Below are positions 11,586 to 24,478 of a DNA stretch of 64,000 bases, piece by piece (position 1 is the stretch's first letter; every line of letters starts with the position of its first letter). The position numbers were made by a program, and so were the translations under genes. This DNA comes from Symsagittifera roscoffensis. Lineage: Eukaryota > Xenacoelomorpha > Acoela > Convolutidae. The stretch covers positions 7,469,954 through 7,533,953 of the forward strand of contig NC_087066.1 in NCBI RefSeq assembly GCF_963678635.1. The letters run 5' to 3'. The notes under the pieces are model-generated. The model had not been told where the DNA came from and made no database searches. It was given only the letters and a program-made list of their open reading frames with translations.

Positions 11586-12959
11586 AAGTAATAATTGTTC
11601 GAGTAATAATTGTATCAAGATTATAGATTGCACATCAGGAAAATTTCAAGCCCTTAATTAACCATTGATACAACTACGATAGTTTCAGTGACGCATATGT
11701 AGCGCATATACAATTACACTATTTTCGCAATGAATTATTTACACTTAGAGTTCCATTTCTAAAGTCCAATTTCTTTCTCTGTTAAAACAATTTAGGGAAA
11801 GACTTGAGGTCTAATCTGCAAAAAAAAAACAGATTTTGTCAATTGAAAACATTCTGACGCGTACTTCTGTTCGGTAGTCTTCTCATTGGTCAAAAACTTG
11901 AAAAATTTGTCAACATAAGGGCCTGGTTAGCTTCGAGGAGCCTGTCTGTCACAGCTGTTATGTGACTTTATAGACAAAAGCAACTTGAATTTGGACCAGA
12001 TCAAATCAGAATTGATTATCTTAGAACCAAAGCATTTTTTTTTAAAATGAGATTTTTAAATGCTGAATTGTTCAAATTATTTCTCTTGGTTGATGAGTTT
12101 CAGACTGAGAAAGTTCAGATGTGAAAATGATTAAGTGATTTTTAGACAAGTTGTTTATTTGGAAAAAATCCATATTCCGCTTGCTTCTTAAATGGTTTTC
12201 CTGATACCGCGTCAACACGCAACAAAAGATAACTCGCAAAATTTAAGGAAAGCGACAACTTGCAAATTTTTGAAAATTAATTTAAGGGCAAAATTTTGGT
12301 TTAAGGTAGCCGGTTTAAGGTAACCAGCTATAAATTGCGAGTTGTTTTGTGTTACGAGTTCTTCTGGTGCCTCTTCTTTATAGCAACATAACGGTTTAAA
12401 AAACCAGGAATATGCAAATTAGATTATGTTTGTGGAATATTCAAGCAAAACACAGCAACTTTCTACACACTTGCGATAGAACACTAACATAAAATAAAAA
12501 CATAAGCCGAGAATGAAAAATTTTGAAAAAAAACTAGGTCATATAAACTTTCATGTCTCGATAGAAGTTCATTCCAGATAAACATGCCAGACATTTGAAT
12601 TTTAAATCAGAAACAACGAACATAATTTACGAAAAGGAACAAAGCCCACAACCTTTGAGCAGACACAAGTTCAGCCGAAAATGTATTTTATAAAAAAAAA
12701 GTGTAAAGTCCCACCTTAAAGAACAATGGACAACAATTGCCTTTGCAACTACAATGAAAGTTGCTTACAGCAAATAAAAATGAGTGATGTGGCAGCTAAG
12801 CCTTCCATCTTTGAGCAGAAACCAACTCCGAAAAAAAAGAAGAGAACCTAAAAAAGGAACCCCCCTTGAAATCAGAATGAGCAGATGCACTTGCACCTAC
12901 AAGGAAAATTGTCTACAGCCGACAAAACCTAAGCGAACTAACGAAAAACCAACAATTCA

Positions 12960-13095
12960 GTTTTCTCGGAATGTTTTTAAATTTTCCTTGTTACTAAAAA
13001 AATTTAAGATCTGACCACGACTCGAACCCCAGATCTTAGGGTACAAATGCAACTGCTTTACCTCCGGGCCAAGGGGGAAGCAACCGTGAAAATGT
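12960..13095 (-). mobile_element. tRNA-derived SINE head
   Basis: On the minus strand a B-box-like GGTTCGAGTCG (13029-13019) and an A-box-like TGGCCCGGAGG (13071-13061) lie 31 bp apart, the layout of a pol III internal promoter in a tRNA-related SINE. The A-box and the last B-box base deviate from consensus. It does not fold as a clean functional tRNA by eye. Related heads occur at 22.4-24.1 kb in the same orientation. Confidence 0.55.
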
Positions 13096-14005
13096 TAAGA
13101 GAAGGTAAGCAGAGAAGTGAAGATGAGGAGTGATTCAACTAATTTTGTTACACTAGTTGGCAACCCGCAAAAAATCTATATTCCAGTTTGATAACGCTTG
13201 ATTATCGCAAGCGTAAACACCAGACGCAGGGAAAATCTCAAGGGAGAAGCGGACGCTCTTACATGACCAACAGACTACCCAATGCATCCCACACTTGGGG
13301 TTATTTTGCGATATCCATTTTCGACTGACCAACCCCAAAATTTTAAAGGAGCAAATTAATTCACTATTTGAGGGGAAGGCAATTTTTGGTCAAAACATTT
13401 CACAAGGTGTCCCAAAACGGCTTTTCCGCCTTCTTTCTCTAAATTCTTCTGATTCTGATTGTCAAAATAGCGTCTTTATAGTGTCTTGAAAGACCTCCAA
13501 TTTGGTTGACCTAAAAAAGGTCGACTAACCTTTTACAAAAGCCGCCCGCCCCTTTCGAGAAAATCCTACCGCTCTTGACTAAACACTAATTCACCGACAA
13601 AAAGCTATGCTGGTCGATATAAGAAACTATTGTCCATAGAGAGACAAAACTCGAAAATGTTAATTAACATTGATATTATTTACAATTGCAAAATTATGAA
13701 ACTTTCATTATTTCACAAGACACTATCATAACGGTACGTATAAAACGTTCACAACTGAAAAATCTTTTTCAAGTTTCAAGACACTTCAAAAAACTACTAA
13801 CGGCGAAATTGGTTAAAACTATTTACAAAGGACACTTGCTCGCACAAGTGTAAATATGATTGGAATAAATTTTGAATTAAATCAAATAGGGTATTTTTGA
13901 TTTTGAAAGTGTTTTAAAACTGTGACCGAAGTTTTTGTTAAGGCAAAGCACTCTTGCAAATGATATGCATTTTGACTAGATTATACGGCCAGTTTTTCTT
14001 TCTTG

Positions 14006-17000
14006 CTACATGATTTCTTCGATGTCCGAAATCGATTCTTCTGTATTCAACGCGTCCAACGGGAGTCTGAAAGCAGAGCTCGTCCTCGCAGACTCCTGTG
14101 ACCTCTGAGAAACAAGACCATCCTCTTGTGACCTTTTCACACTTTCACCTCCAACTGAACTTCGCACAGTATCTGGTTGATTTTCATTGGGACTCTCAGA
14201 AGCGACGTTCGATTTCGGAGTCGAATGTACCATGATCGGAACTGGAACTCCTTTTCTAGGTGATTTGGTCGGAATGGTGGATGAGCTCTGGTAGTTAGCA
14301 CCGTACGTTGGAGACTTTAAGGATGGGCTTTCTGGTTGTCTTTCATCTGATCTTGGCGTGTATGGTTTGAACCTAGGCACGCAGGATTTCATGATTATCT
14401 TGTAGTTAATCATTCAGAGAATTGAAATAATAACAACGACTTTGATTTTTATAAATTAACAGGCAAAAAGATGAGACTATTTGAAAAAACAGGAAAACAT
14501 TGATAGTTAGATGACCCAGTCGTGTTCGGAAACCTTTCACCCGTTTTAGAAAAAAATTTGCTAGCTGTCATAATCTAGAAAACGTTCTCTCCGGACGCGC
14601 AGAAGGAGATCAATGACTCGGTGACTTATCTTAATCATTATCAAGTCCTATTTTATCAAACCCGAAGCTGTTTCCATTCACTCGATTTTCAGAACTGATT
14701 TGTCCTATCCATTGATGAAAAGCCGTAGAGAATGTAGGGAGAATCTGATTAAATATAAAATAATGCAAACCTTCGTCTCTCCACACGTGGTATGATTTGG
14801 GCGCCTTGGTTGGATGCTGCCATCAGGTGTTTCATTTCGAACAGTGCCTCTGTCACTGGTCCTTTGATCTGTCCAGCCGCAGTCTGTCTCCTTCTGGGGC
14901 GGAGGATCTCTCCCTGGGAAAGGGACACTCGAGATGTCAGGTCGTTCTCCGTATCTAAGTCTGTGCTCATTCCTAGAAGTTTTTAAATCAAATTTCAGAA
15001 AAATGACAAGTCGATTTAATTATGAAAAAATTGAACCATAATTACAGAACAGAATTTGATAGCTTAACAATTTTTTGGCCTCTTATATCAATTTAATATT
15101 TGCTTTTATTATCATACTTTTATTATTATACTGTTATTAATTAAATCCAAATTATTATATCCATTTTCAACAATAAATTGGATAAAAATTATTAAAATTG
15201 ATCAAACAAATTGAATAAATTGAGATGAAGTTAACGGCAGTTCAAAATGTTTTATCATGAACATTTCTAGTCTATTAGGGCAAACATTTTGACCTATCTG
15301 CAAACTCTCAAATGATGAAATTTCATCCATAAAAAAATTTTAGTTTGTAATTAAAACACATTAAAGCAGCTAACTTCTGGTAGTAGCAGTAGCACCCACA
15401 AAACCTCATTAAATCGACATCAATCACTCACCCTTTTCCACTTAAGAAGAGACGACAAAAAGAACTTGTGCAAGTATAAGTGGTGGTTAACCTTTGGGTA
15501 TTTTGGGAGGTGTGACTTCTCCTTCGCTCTTGAGTAGATTGTGGGGTAGCATCCACTCGTGGTCTGACATCACATCCCCCGTAGTGCCACTTTCCTCCTC
15601 CTCCTCAGTCGTCTCAGATGACTCATCTTCCACACTCTCGGTACTCTCTACTGGTGGGGACACCTAAACATACCAAGCAAAAAAAAATATAAACGCTTGA
15701 CTGTTTTCAGATTAACATCAAACTTATGGTGCAAAATTGGGTTCACAACGCTGTGAATAAAGACCAAAGATAACATTTGGCTACTAATACGGTTTGCTAA
15801 TAGTTGGAGGGAAACTAAATATACCGTTGCGTTGTTTTTGCGTGAGTTAAAAAATCGTTTCCGATAGTCACAATAAACTCGGCTTAAGAAGACATACTAA
15901 GAGGACCCACTCTTTCAAGATCCTCGTGATCTTCACTCAATAGAATCTTAAAATGGGCATGGAAAACTTCAAAAGTTGATTCATCCGACAAATACCGTTA
16001 TATTTCATCACAAAACAACTAACACGCTGAGGTTTAGCTGGCGCAAAATGAATTGGAGACGTCTGCGCTTCTCTGAAACTGGGTTGGCTCTCGTATTGAA
16101 TACCTGCATCTACCATATCTGCATCATCAAACACCGTCGAAATAGTTGGTTCTGGCATTTTAGATGGCACCACTTTTTCTGGACTGGGTGGGGGTTCCTT
16201 CGCTACACTTTTCACCGATTCAACGATCGAGCTCTCGGGAGACCTCGGCGGAGTCTTCTCGGGTGTGGCGACTAACGACTTCGGCTCACGACTCGGTTGT
16301 ATCGAAACTCTCGCCGAATACTCAGTCACATCTTCCGTGTAACTTGATTCCTCAGCTGGCGCGAACTCAATTGGACTGATTCCTCTGTCTACCAAATCAA
16401 CTCTTGGCTCTTCGCTCTCTATACTCGCTTGCGATGCCTCAGATTCCACTGGAGTATAATCGTCAGCAGTTCTAGTCGGAGTCGGGACTCGGTTTACATG
16501 AGCGCGAACTGGAGTTAGCTTGTCCGCAAATTGATCGCGTTTTTGCTCTTCTAGAATGCTCAGAATAAGGCGCATAACTTCCTCTTCGCCTAACCTTTTC
16601 AGCAAATGCTTGTCGATCTCGATTCCCGCATCGATGAATATTTGAAGAAGCATCTCATTTTCAGGAGATACACTACTTTCATCGCTCATTGAATCATCTT
16701 CTCTATTTAGATGTCCAGGAACGGTAGCTTCGCCCACTACATTTCTCAGAACGTGCGAGAGAATTTCATCTTCCAAACACGCTTGGAACTGAGCATATGT
16801 TCTGTTCGGATTAACAAACGTCACATTTTGATTTCTACTTGACCTTGGATTGAACTCATTTCCGTATCCAGGCACGATTATTACGTCACTGTAATCTGCT
16901 CGACTCTCATTGGCTGGCGGCTCTTTCTTATGTTTCTTCACGTCTTCTTTTTCAACTATTTCTACTGATTCATTTTGTTCAAGCTGGCTTTCGATTTCAA

Positions 17001-19389
17001 CACAAGGCAACGTTTCAATCACGAATTTGTCTTTCTTATTTGAAGAAACAACATGTTGCATGTCGACTCGTTTCCCACTATGAGTTTCCACCACTTTCGC
17101 ATCTCTAGGAGTCTCAGTTTGAATTTCTTGGTTCTGCTGGAATTTAGTCTCTGTCGCGACTTCCTTGGTTTCAGGAGCCGGAGCCAAAACCTTCCCTTTG
17201 ACTGGGTAGAAATTCTTGTTGTATAGCAATCCTGCGTTTTGAACCGTGGAACCAGCCGGTAACTTTTGAACTCTTTCTATCTTTTTCCTGTACTCTTCCT
17301 GGCGTTGCAAAATAAGTTGCTGATATGCAAGTTGCGTCGGCGATACTTCCTGTACAGTATGTTCGTCTTCGCCTGCTAGTTTCGAGCGAACCTTTGAAGC
17401 CATGTCATTTCGTTGACCGAATGGTCTGACCGATGCTGTTGGCTTCTTAACTTGGTTCGCTACATTTCCAGATGGTCCAGCTTTTCGTTCAACCGTGGTT
17501 GCTTTTAGACCTCTAACATTAGAAATAGGTTTTCCAAATTTATTTTTCGGAATAGAATTTGCTTCTTGTCGTTGTTTCTCCACCTCTTGGGCCTGTAATT
17601 CAGCAGCTTGTAGTTCTTTCTCAACTTCGCTTTGAATCTTCCCAATTTCTTTGTCTACATTTTTCCTTAATTGGTAATATCCATCTGAAATCCCGTCGCA
17701 AATATGGTCTATTCTATTGTGTACTTTATATTGAGCCATATTTCTTCCTTGAATTTGTCTTTCCAGTTCTGATCGCTTTCGGAAATTCCGAGCTTCATTC
17801 AACACTTGTTCCGGTTCTTTATGCAAATTATCAAATGAAGTATTCGATATATCTGACAGTTTAAATCTTTCTACTCTTGGACTTGGGTTCGAGTATTCCT
17901 GAAAATACTGACTCAACAATTCCGATTTGCGTTTCTTCAAAAGTCGAATTTGCTCCTCGTTCAGCGATGAAGTCGAACTATTCATGTAATCACCGTTTTC
18001 AGTTCCAACCATACTTCTGGGTGTTTTGACGTCTATTCGTGTTTGCGGATGATTAACAGGCTCCTCTCGCACTTTCAAACTCATCAACTCATCTTTCAAC
18101 AAAGCTAACTCGTGTAGAATTCTAGCCTCCGCTTCGTACGATGTCGCGCTTCTTGCTACATTTTGTTGGAAATTCATTCGGTTTTCAGTGCCAGAATTGT
18201 CCAAAGTATGCAACGAACTATCGTTGTGACCTAGAAGAATCTCTTTAAGGAGTTCGCTAGAAGGATCCGTTGGTTTGGGAACCTCGTTTCTGGGAAACAA
18301 AGAAGTATCATTGAAACTAGTTTGTTTCGATGAACTTCTTTTTGACTTCGACCTACTGGAACTTGTGTTAGCTTTAGACAATAAAGCATTCCTAGGAGCT
18401 GTTGCAACTTTAGTGTAATGAACCGACTTAGGCCTGGAAAATTCCTCCTCAATAAAGTTAGCTCGATGAAACGATCTCGCGGTTGAAATTTGGGAATCCG
18501 ACTCTATTTCATGTCTCGGCCTAATTCCCATCTTCCGTTCCTTGTCCAGAACCTTTTCAAGGAGTTGCAATCTTTTCTCCGTCAATTCGGCCAAATGTCT
18601 TTCAACTTTAGCAGCCGCGTGATCTTTGTCAAATCCGACATCGAGCGACCTTTCACGTATTGGCTCCTGCCTTTCTAGACGTGTGACCTTGTCAAGCAGC
18701 AATTTCATTTGACCTTCAAGATCCGCCTGACCTTTGAAGTATGGAATTGCGGCACTCATCGCAGCACTAACCGCCGCTGCCGTTAGTTGAGCTTGGTCTT
18801 CACTGATCACAGCTTTCGATTCCCTGTCACTCGAAAATGATACCATTGAGGCAGGAACGAATTTCTTAGCACTAGTTGATGACTTTTGAAGGGCTGATTT
18901 TGCTTCTGAACGCAACGAATTACCACCATGGTTACCATTCGTCACTTCCACTGCAACTTTTGATCTATCATCTTGATGACCTTTACCTTTTCCCATATTC
19001 GAATCCACAATTGAATCGTTGTTCACGAAATCTGAATTCTGTTCACTAGTTAGTCCGATTTGTTCAAGCGGTTTTTGATGATGCACTCCATATTTAGCGT
19101 GTTCTTCTTCCATTTTCTGAATAATTCCTCTCGGGTCGCTAATTTCTCTCAAAGCCGACCTCGGTAACTTCACAGACTGAACTGACTTTCCTGAACTTCC
19201 CAAGGAGTCGTTTAGTCTTCCACTCATGTCCAGAGAGTCTAAGGGTGGGGGTTCTTCTGTACAATCACTCTGTGTGTCCACTTTGGAGCCATACACATCC
19301 ACGATTTCGTCATGGGCTAGAAGACTCGATTCGAATTCTGGGCCAAAATTGGCCCTAATGTGTTTGTTTCCATCTTCGACTAGGGCCAT
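14006..19389 (-). CDS. TALPID3: TALPID3-like centrosome/cilium protein
   Basis: Four exons on the minus strand: 19389-16024, 15663-15492, 14972-14771 and 14372-14006. All introns are GT-AG (donors GTTAGT, GTTAAC, GTTTGC). Phases 0, 1 and 2 match at each junction and total length is a multiple of three, predicting 1368 aa. TALPID3 (KIAA0586) is a centriole-distal protein needed for ciliogenesis and Hedgehog signalling. Support: long acidic, low-complexity architecture with short coiled coils (HLAELTEKRLQLLEKVLDKE), an ALREISD-type N-terminal stretch, a conserved C-terminal helix GEEEVMRLILSILEEQK, LPHNLLKSEGEV, and the SLSQGEIL motif in exon 3. The first in-frame ATG is at 19389; the frame is open a little upstream from a possible acceptor, so a 5' non-coding exon or further coding exon may exist. 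Family assignment rests on motif memory, not a search. Confidence 0.72.
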
Positions 19390-19497
19390 TGAATTGTATT
19401 TGTACAAAAACAATTGACTTCCCGTCACTGACACGGCTGTTATAAATACATCGACATTCTATGCAAGCATGCTAATCTGAATCAATTTCAACTTCAA

Positions 19498-19830
19498 AAC
19501 ATTGCCAACAGACAGTTGGAAAGGAGTCAATGAACGCAAGTAAACAGACTTGTCTTTTGACAAAATCACAATTTTCCAATTTCCAAGGAAAAAATTGATG
19601 GCTTTGAAGCTCTTTTGATTGCTAAAACAAAATATGATTTAATTTTTATTGATAATTTCACCCAATTTGAGAAAACTGGATCAGTAGATAAAACTTTTAT
19701 TTTGCTGGGAAATCTGATAATTGAATTCTACTTTCGAAACTAGAAGTGGATCACGTTTTTTGTGACCTCTACAATTTTGATGTTCGATAGTGAGTTTGCC
19801 TTCCTTTTAAGAGAGGAAAAGAACTTAAAA
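19498..19830. repeat. Unclassified interspersed repeat, copy 1
   Basis: It begins near ACATTGCCAACAGACAGTTG and continues with AATGAACGCAAG, TTTGAGAAAACTGGATCA and TTCGAAACTAGAAGTGGATC, which recur in the same order in copy 2. Boundaries are approximate. Confidence 0.55.
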
Positions 19831-20272
19831 ACCAAATCAAAAGTAAAACCGCGAAAAAATAAATTTGAGCCTGAACAAAATTTAAGACTTTTCCTGAACA
19901 AAAAAAATTATCGCGACCAATTACGAGTCTGAACTACGTTCATCGACTACCAAAGTTTTGCAGTATACTTCCCTAGCAGTCGGGCTTTGTGCATGCTGTC
20001 ATCCAAATACTAGCTATACCCTAAAATTGACATTTTGAGAAAGTGACACAAGGTTAAGTGGCTAAGGTAAGAAAAAGTGGTTTCGCAGTATAATACAAGG
20101 GTTTGCTTGCGTAATTAAGGTTTTGTTCATTAAGGAATCAGCGAAATAAAATAAGCACTTGATCAACGATTTCTAAAAGCGAACTCCATACCAAATCAAA
20201 TACCAGTTTGAATAACTAGCACAAAAAATAGAAACTATAATTGAAAAAACCACTCAAGTCATCAACACTCAA

Positions 20273-20615
20273 ACATAGCCAATTGACAGTTGGAAAAGAG
20301 TAATGAACGCAAGGAAGCAGACAAAAAATTACTTTTTTTTCTTCGAAAACTTCAGTTTTCGAAACTTAAATAAGAAATATTTGCCCTTAAAGCTTTTGGA
20401 ATTTCCCAAACAATTTTTATTTGGTACTTTTTTGATACGATTAATCCAATTTGAGAAAGCTGGATCAATAGGTTAAACTTTTATTTCGCTGAGAAACCTG
20501 AGACTTAATTTCCATTTTGGAAATTAGAAGTAGATCACGTTTTTTTGCGCAATTTTCACGTTTGTATTTGGAGTGCTATTTACGTACTTCTCAGCAGAGA
20601 AATTTCAACCGAACT
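20273..20615. repeat. Unclassified interspersed repeat, copy 2
   Basis: It begins ACATAGCCAATTGACAGTTG. It shares AATGAACGCAAG, TTTGAGAAAGCTGGATCA, AAATTAGAAGTAGATCACG and the downstream GTATTTGGAGTGC with the other copies. Confidence 0.55.
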
Positions 20616-20902
20616 CAAAAATTGCACATATACTTAAGTGCATTCATAAATGTATTCATACGTATGAATGCACATCTGTAGTTATTAGAGCATTTTAAGA
20701 CTTTCTTCAAAAACACAATCAAAATCACCAAGACATATATATATATGAATCTTCACAACGTACAGTACAGCAGTCTTTAACAAGTTAAGCCATATTAAAG
20801 ATGAATGAATGTTTAAAAAATCCATAGCTAACACCTTTTCGATAAAATGCCTTAGCTCTTTCCCATAAGCTTTTTCACTGGAAGCCTATGCAAATTGTAA
20901 CA

Positions 20903-20924
20903 CCCCCACATCACAGTGTGGGGG
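20903..20924. other. Perfect GC-rich hairpin
   Basis: CCCCCACA, six-base loop, TGTGGGGG. It stands out in AT-rich surroundings. It lacks the histone 3' stem-loop consensus, and its role is unknown. Confidence 0.5.
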
Positions 20925-21620
20925 CTATAACTTGTTTGATACTAAGCTAGACTATGATGCCATCAATTCTAAAAATTAAATGCAAACTTTGAGAAATGAG
21001 AAGGGACTATATGATACTGGAGGGAGATTTTGAGCCACGGTTTCTCAATAACTTTGACACAGAGGCGAAGCTTTGCTTCGCAAACAATTGCGAGAAAAAG
21101 ACAAAAAGCATCTCTATTAAGTTCGATAATAAAAATTAGAAATAGGCCTCGAATTAGCAAAAACTCAGTTACTTCTGAGAGCCAAATCTGCGACCAAGAA
21201 ATTAAGAGACTCACTAACAAACTACTCAGCCACGAAAGCTTAATAAAAGCCAAACGCTAGCCTCAAGAAAAGCAGAAAATAGATGCTATGCAATTTCCAA
21301 AGCTACAATGAAATTTCCAAACAGGTGAACTTGTTTAATGAACACTTTTATTTGCGAGTTAGGTTAGAAAAAAAAGGTTCGTAATAATACACTAAGCTGA
21401 TCACAAGTGTAAAAAACAATTTTTAAGCTTAAGCCAACTAAAAGGAAAGTGATACACTAGTATGATACATGTTCGTAACCAGAATGGATAGAAACAGAAT
21501 CAAAGCAAAAAAAACTATTTGATCTTTCTGACTATTTATACTGGAAAGCAGGCGATAAAACTCAAAAAAGATAAGTAATTGTAAAAAATCATGGGAGCAC
21601 TTGAAGAATATCATATTGCA

Positions 21621-21860
21621 ACATAGCCAATAGACAATTGCAAAAATTTCAAAAAACGCAAGGAAACAAAAAAACTGACATAATGGCCTTAACGCTCTAT
21701 GAATTTCAAAAGACTAATTTGTGATTGAAACTTTTTCGAATAAATTTTTGTTTGAGAAAAACGAAATCCAATTTGCGCCATTTCCAAGTTCGTATTTGGA
21801 GAGCGTAATTTACTTAACTTTTAGCAGATGAGATTGAAATCAAGTGCGCTTGACTCGTTA
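21621..21860. repeat. Unclassified interspersed repeat, copy 3
   Basis: It begins ACATAGCCAATAGACAATTG and ends in CGTATTTGGAGAGCGTAATT, parallel to copy 2. It is shorter and more diverged, with the middle part reduced. Confidence 0.5.
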
Positions 21861-22404
21861 AAATGATTTTATGGAACCATTTTGTGCAAAATATGTGCTA
21901 CTTGCTAAACAACCGGTTATGCTTGCTATAACATTCCGTTTTTTATTATACTGGTCTGGAAAATTTGATAAAGAAACGAAACTGTACTTTGCAAACACAG
22001 GCAACAAAGCGGTAAAAAGTAGGGCTCTTTTCCAGTTTCCTATTCCCCTCGCAAACCAAATATTTGAAAATTATTCATAAATCATCGTTCACCATCAAAA
22101 TATCTGACACGTTTTATTGTAGTTGAAAGCACCAAAATTCAATTGATATAAGCTTTCTCATATCGAATTGCAGCAAAAAACCGAAGTTGGAACAGAGCCA
22201 AAATTAGCTTTGAAATCGCAAAAAAAGGCAACACAGGGGCGAAGATTTGCACCCCTTACCATATAACGCAAGCGCAGCGTTGCAAGCTAGCGAATATAGA
22301 CGGGACGCGAACAACAAAATTGAAAAAAAGGGAAACGAAAATGATTTCTGAATAACAGTCAAGAAACTCAACAAACAGCTTTAAATAAGTTTATAGTTTT
22401 ACTG

Positions 22405-23385
22405 AGTGACACTAAGTCGACAATGCGTGGGTAGACGCCCATTAAGCCGCAAACAAAAAGCAATAATTATTTTCATTAAAAAACTGAAGCTATTCAGTTG
22501 CAACACAAACTACCTGATTTTTATTGCCTTCAAAAAAACATGGGCCGGCCAGGTTTCCGAGACCTTCGGGTGCCAAGAAACACAAACTCAATTTCTTAGA
22601 TTGGCAAGAAAAATTGTTAACGGGAAAATTCTAGTTCTCGATAACAAGACACATGCTCTCGCAAGTGTTAAAATAAAAAACCTTAAAAATGGGGAAAAGT
22701 GCCATCTTGATTCAAACTTCCGCCCCACAGATTTAGAGTCTACTGTCTTGACCACTAGCCCATATACCACTGATATCCAAAAACAGCAGCAGCCAATAAC
22801 GCATTAAACAAACACTCAAATTGAGTTTCTGCCCTGTTAATGAGCACCAATTTATGAGAGCAACCTTGGAAAAAAACCATCTCAAACTTGCTTAAACACA
22901 AGCCATTAAACTTATGCGTTTATCGAATTTTGGATTTTGAACGGGCTCTTCTTATTGCTGAATTCCACTGATGTTTTTATCGACATAGAAGTAAGTGACG
23001 CGAAGCTTTGCATCACCTGCGATGCAACGAAAGTGTAGCATATCAAGCTGATGAACATCATGTGAGACGGAAACAACTACGACAAAAATGGAAAAATTCA
23101 ATTTCATCAGAAACAAGTCCAAATTTCAGCAGAAACACAAGCACGGGCATTAAATAATCTCTTAATTTTTACAGGGCGTTCACCTAGCTGACACATGTGA
23201 GTAGAGGCCCGTTGAGCCGAAAAAAAACGCCGATAAAACTGTCACAAAAAAAAAATTGAGCGATTAAGTTTAACACTTTAACACACAGAGAGCGCCGCAA
23301 AACAACCACCAGAATTAAATAATCTTTTATTATTTACCGAGCGGCCACTAGACCGACAAGAGGGTAGACGCCCATTCAGCCGGAA
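22405..23385 (-). repeat. Three SINE-like units sharing a GTAGACGCCC box
   Basis: The box GTAGACGCCCATTAAGCCG (22431-22449) recurs as variants at 23201-23219 and 23364-23382. Each is followed, on the minus strand, by an A-box-like stretch of the form TCGGTCTAGTGG or a degraded version. TTAAATAATCT flanks two of them. They look like diverged copies of one tRNA-related SINE. Confidence 0.5.
22690..22775 (-). mobile_element. tRNA-derived SINE head
   Basis: The minus strand reads TGGGCTAGTGGTCAAGACAG (A-box region, 22762 downward), then an anticodon-arm-like GTAGACTCTAAATC, then a degraded B-box AAGTTTGAATC (22719-22709). Order and spacing are tRNA-like, but the B-box has lost its CG. Confidence 0.5.
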
Positions 23386-23764
23386 AAAAAGTATTGTCAT
23401 AAAAAATTTTGAGCAATTAAGTTTTAAAACTTTCAAATCTTGCAACACAAACTACCTGAATCTTTTTTTTAAACGTCGACTTTTTTGCTTTTGAAGCGAC
23501 AACAAATACAGTAAATAAGCCGATGAAACATAAGACGAAACAATTAAGAATGAGTAAAACTGCCAAAACAAACCAAGGGAAAAACAATGTCAATGCAATT
23601 AATTTTTCAAATTACAGGAGTAAATCAAAAACACTTGCATCTTTGATGGAAATTGCTGACAGCTCAAGAACAAAACTTATGTTGCAACTTAGCCGACAAA
23701 ACATAAGCAGACAAACAAAAATTGAAAATTCGATATTTCCAAGATAATTTTTTCAATTTCATAC

Positions 23765-23850
23765 ATACTAAAAAACGACTGACCTTAGGGAACAAAGGCA
23801 AGCGTATTACCACTAGGCCAAATGAGAAGAGTCTCGATGTTGCTACGGTT
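23765..23850 (-). mobile_element. tRNA-derived SINE head
   Basis: The minus strand has TGGCCTAGTGG (23821-23811), an exact match to the A-box consensus TRGCNNAGYGG, followed by TACGCTTGCCTTTGTTCCC. The B-box position is degraded (GGTCAGTCG, short by two bases). It is a SINE fragment or tRNA pseudogene. Confidence 0.55.
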
Positions 23851-23984
23851 CACTAATAAAGCAATTTCACTCGTTTCTTGCAGATTTGAAGACATTTGCT
23901 GTCCAAATCTTCAAACAAAATAAGACAAACGAAAGTTTGACAACTCAATTTTTACAGGGATTTTCTTTAAATTTTATTACTGAC

Positions 23985-24075
23985 AAAAAGCAAGCTTCGA
24001 TCGAGACTCGAAACCCAGAGTTAAAAATTAAAGGCAACAGCAATATCTCTAGACCAAGTTGGAAGGAGTCTGGAA
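23985..24075 (-). mobile_element. tRNA-derived SINE head
   Basis: The minus strand has CTTGGTCTAGAGATATTGC (A-box region, 24059 downward) and GGTTTCGAGTCTC (24015-24003), a B-box with one extra T. The middle TTGCCTTTAATT resembles the neighbouring copy at 23.8 kb. Confidence 0.5.
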
Positions 24076-24478
24076 GTTGTTAAGGTTCAATAAAAAGCAG
24101 GGTCAATTTCTTAAAGACTGGTGAGAAAAATTTTCTAAAGAAAAACAGTCTAGTTTTCGCAAGTGTACAAATATGTAAAGTTTTTTCGGCGAATTCACTG
24201 AATGAATATGAAGTTCTTGCACATAAAACCAAGCTTTGAGCTTTGCCTCTTATTAACCCTTCCCTCCATCCATTGTGTTACGATTAACGAATATGCAAAT
24301 TTAAAGATATCATACGTTGATAACCTTGAGATCCACTACTTTCTAAAGAAGTTTGGAGATTTGATTATATTTTTTGAAAACAAGAATGATTCATTACATA
24401 AAGCGCATAGTTTTAAATCAGGGTCGAATTAGTCTCACACGGGTACAGAAATTGGGCACAGACGCATTCATAAATCAA

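Larger units (their letters stand above)
9452..14005. other. AT-rich intergenic region with small repeats
   Basis: No gene supported. It contains a pair of 30-bp direct repeats (9740-9769, 9819-9848), a degenerate CAAAACAGTCC array (11497-11585) and a tRNA-derived SINE head (13019-13071). Other open frames are short and lack domains. Confidence 0.55.
19435..24478. other. Intergenic region rich in interspersed repeats
   Basis: It separates the 5' end of the TALPID3-like gene from the 3' end of U2SURP. It holds three diverged copies of one unclassified repeat (19498, 20273, 21621), a cluster of tRNA-like SINE heads (22.4-24.1 kb) and a GC-rich hairpin (20903-20924). A 76-codon frame at 24202-24432 has a hydrophobic start but no other support, and I do not call it. 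Confidence 0.6.

Noticed and set aside
20903-20924. Histone-type 3' stem-loop
   Set aside because: The stem is C/G-only at its base and lacks the conserved histone stem-loop sequence, and no histone gene is adjacent.
22406-22807. 133-codon open frame
   Set aside because: It runs through two tRNA-like SINE heads and has no coherent domain.
24202-24432. 76-codon frame with a hydrophobic N-terminus resembling a signal peptide
   Set aside because: Short, AT-rich, no conservation evidence and no neighbouring gene structure.
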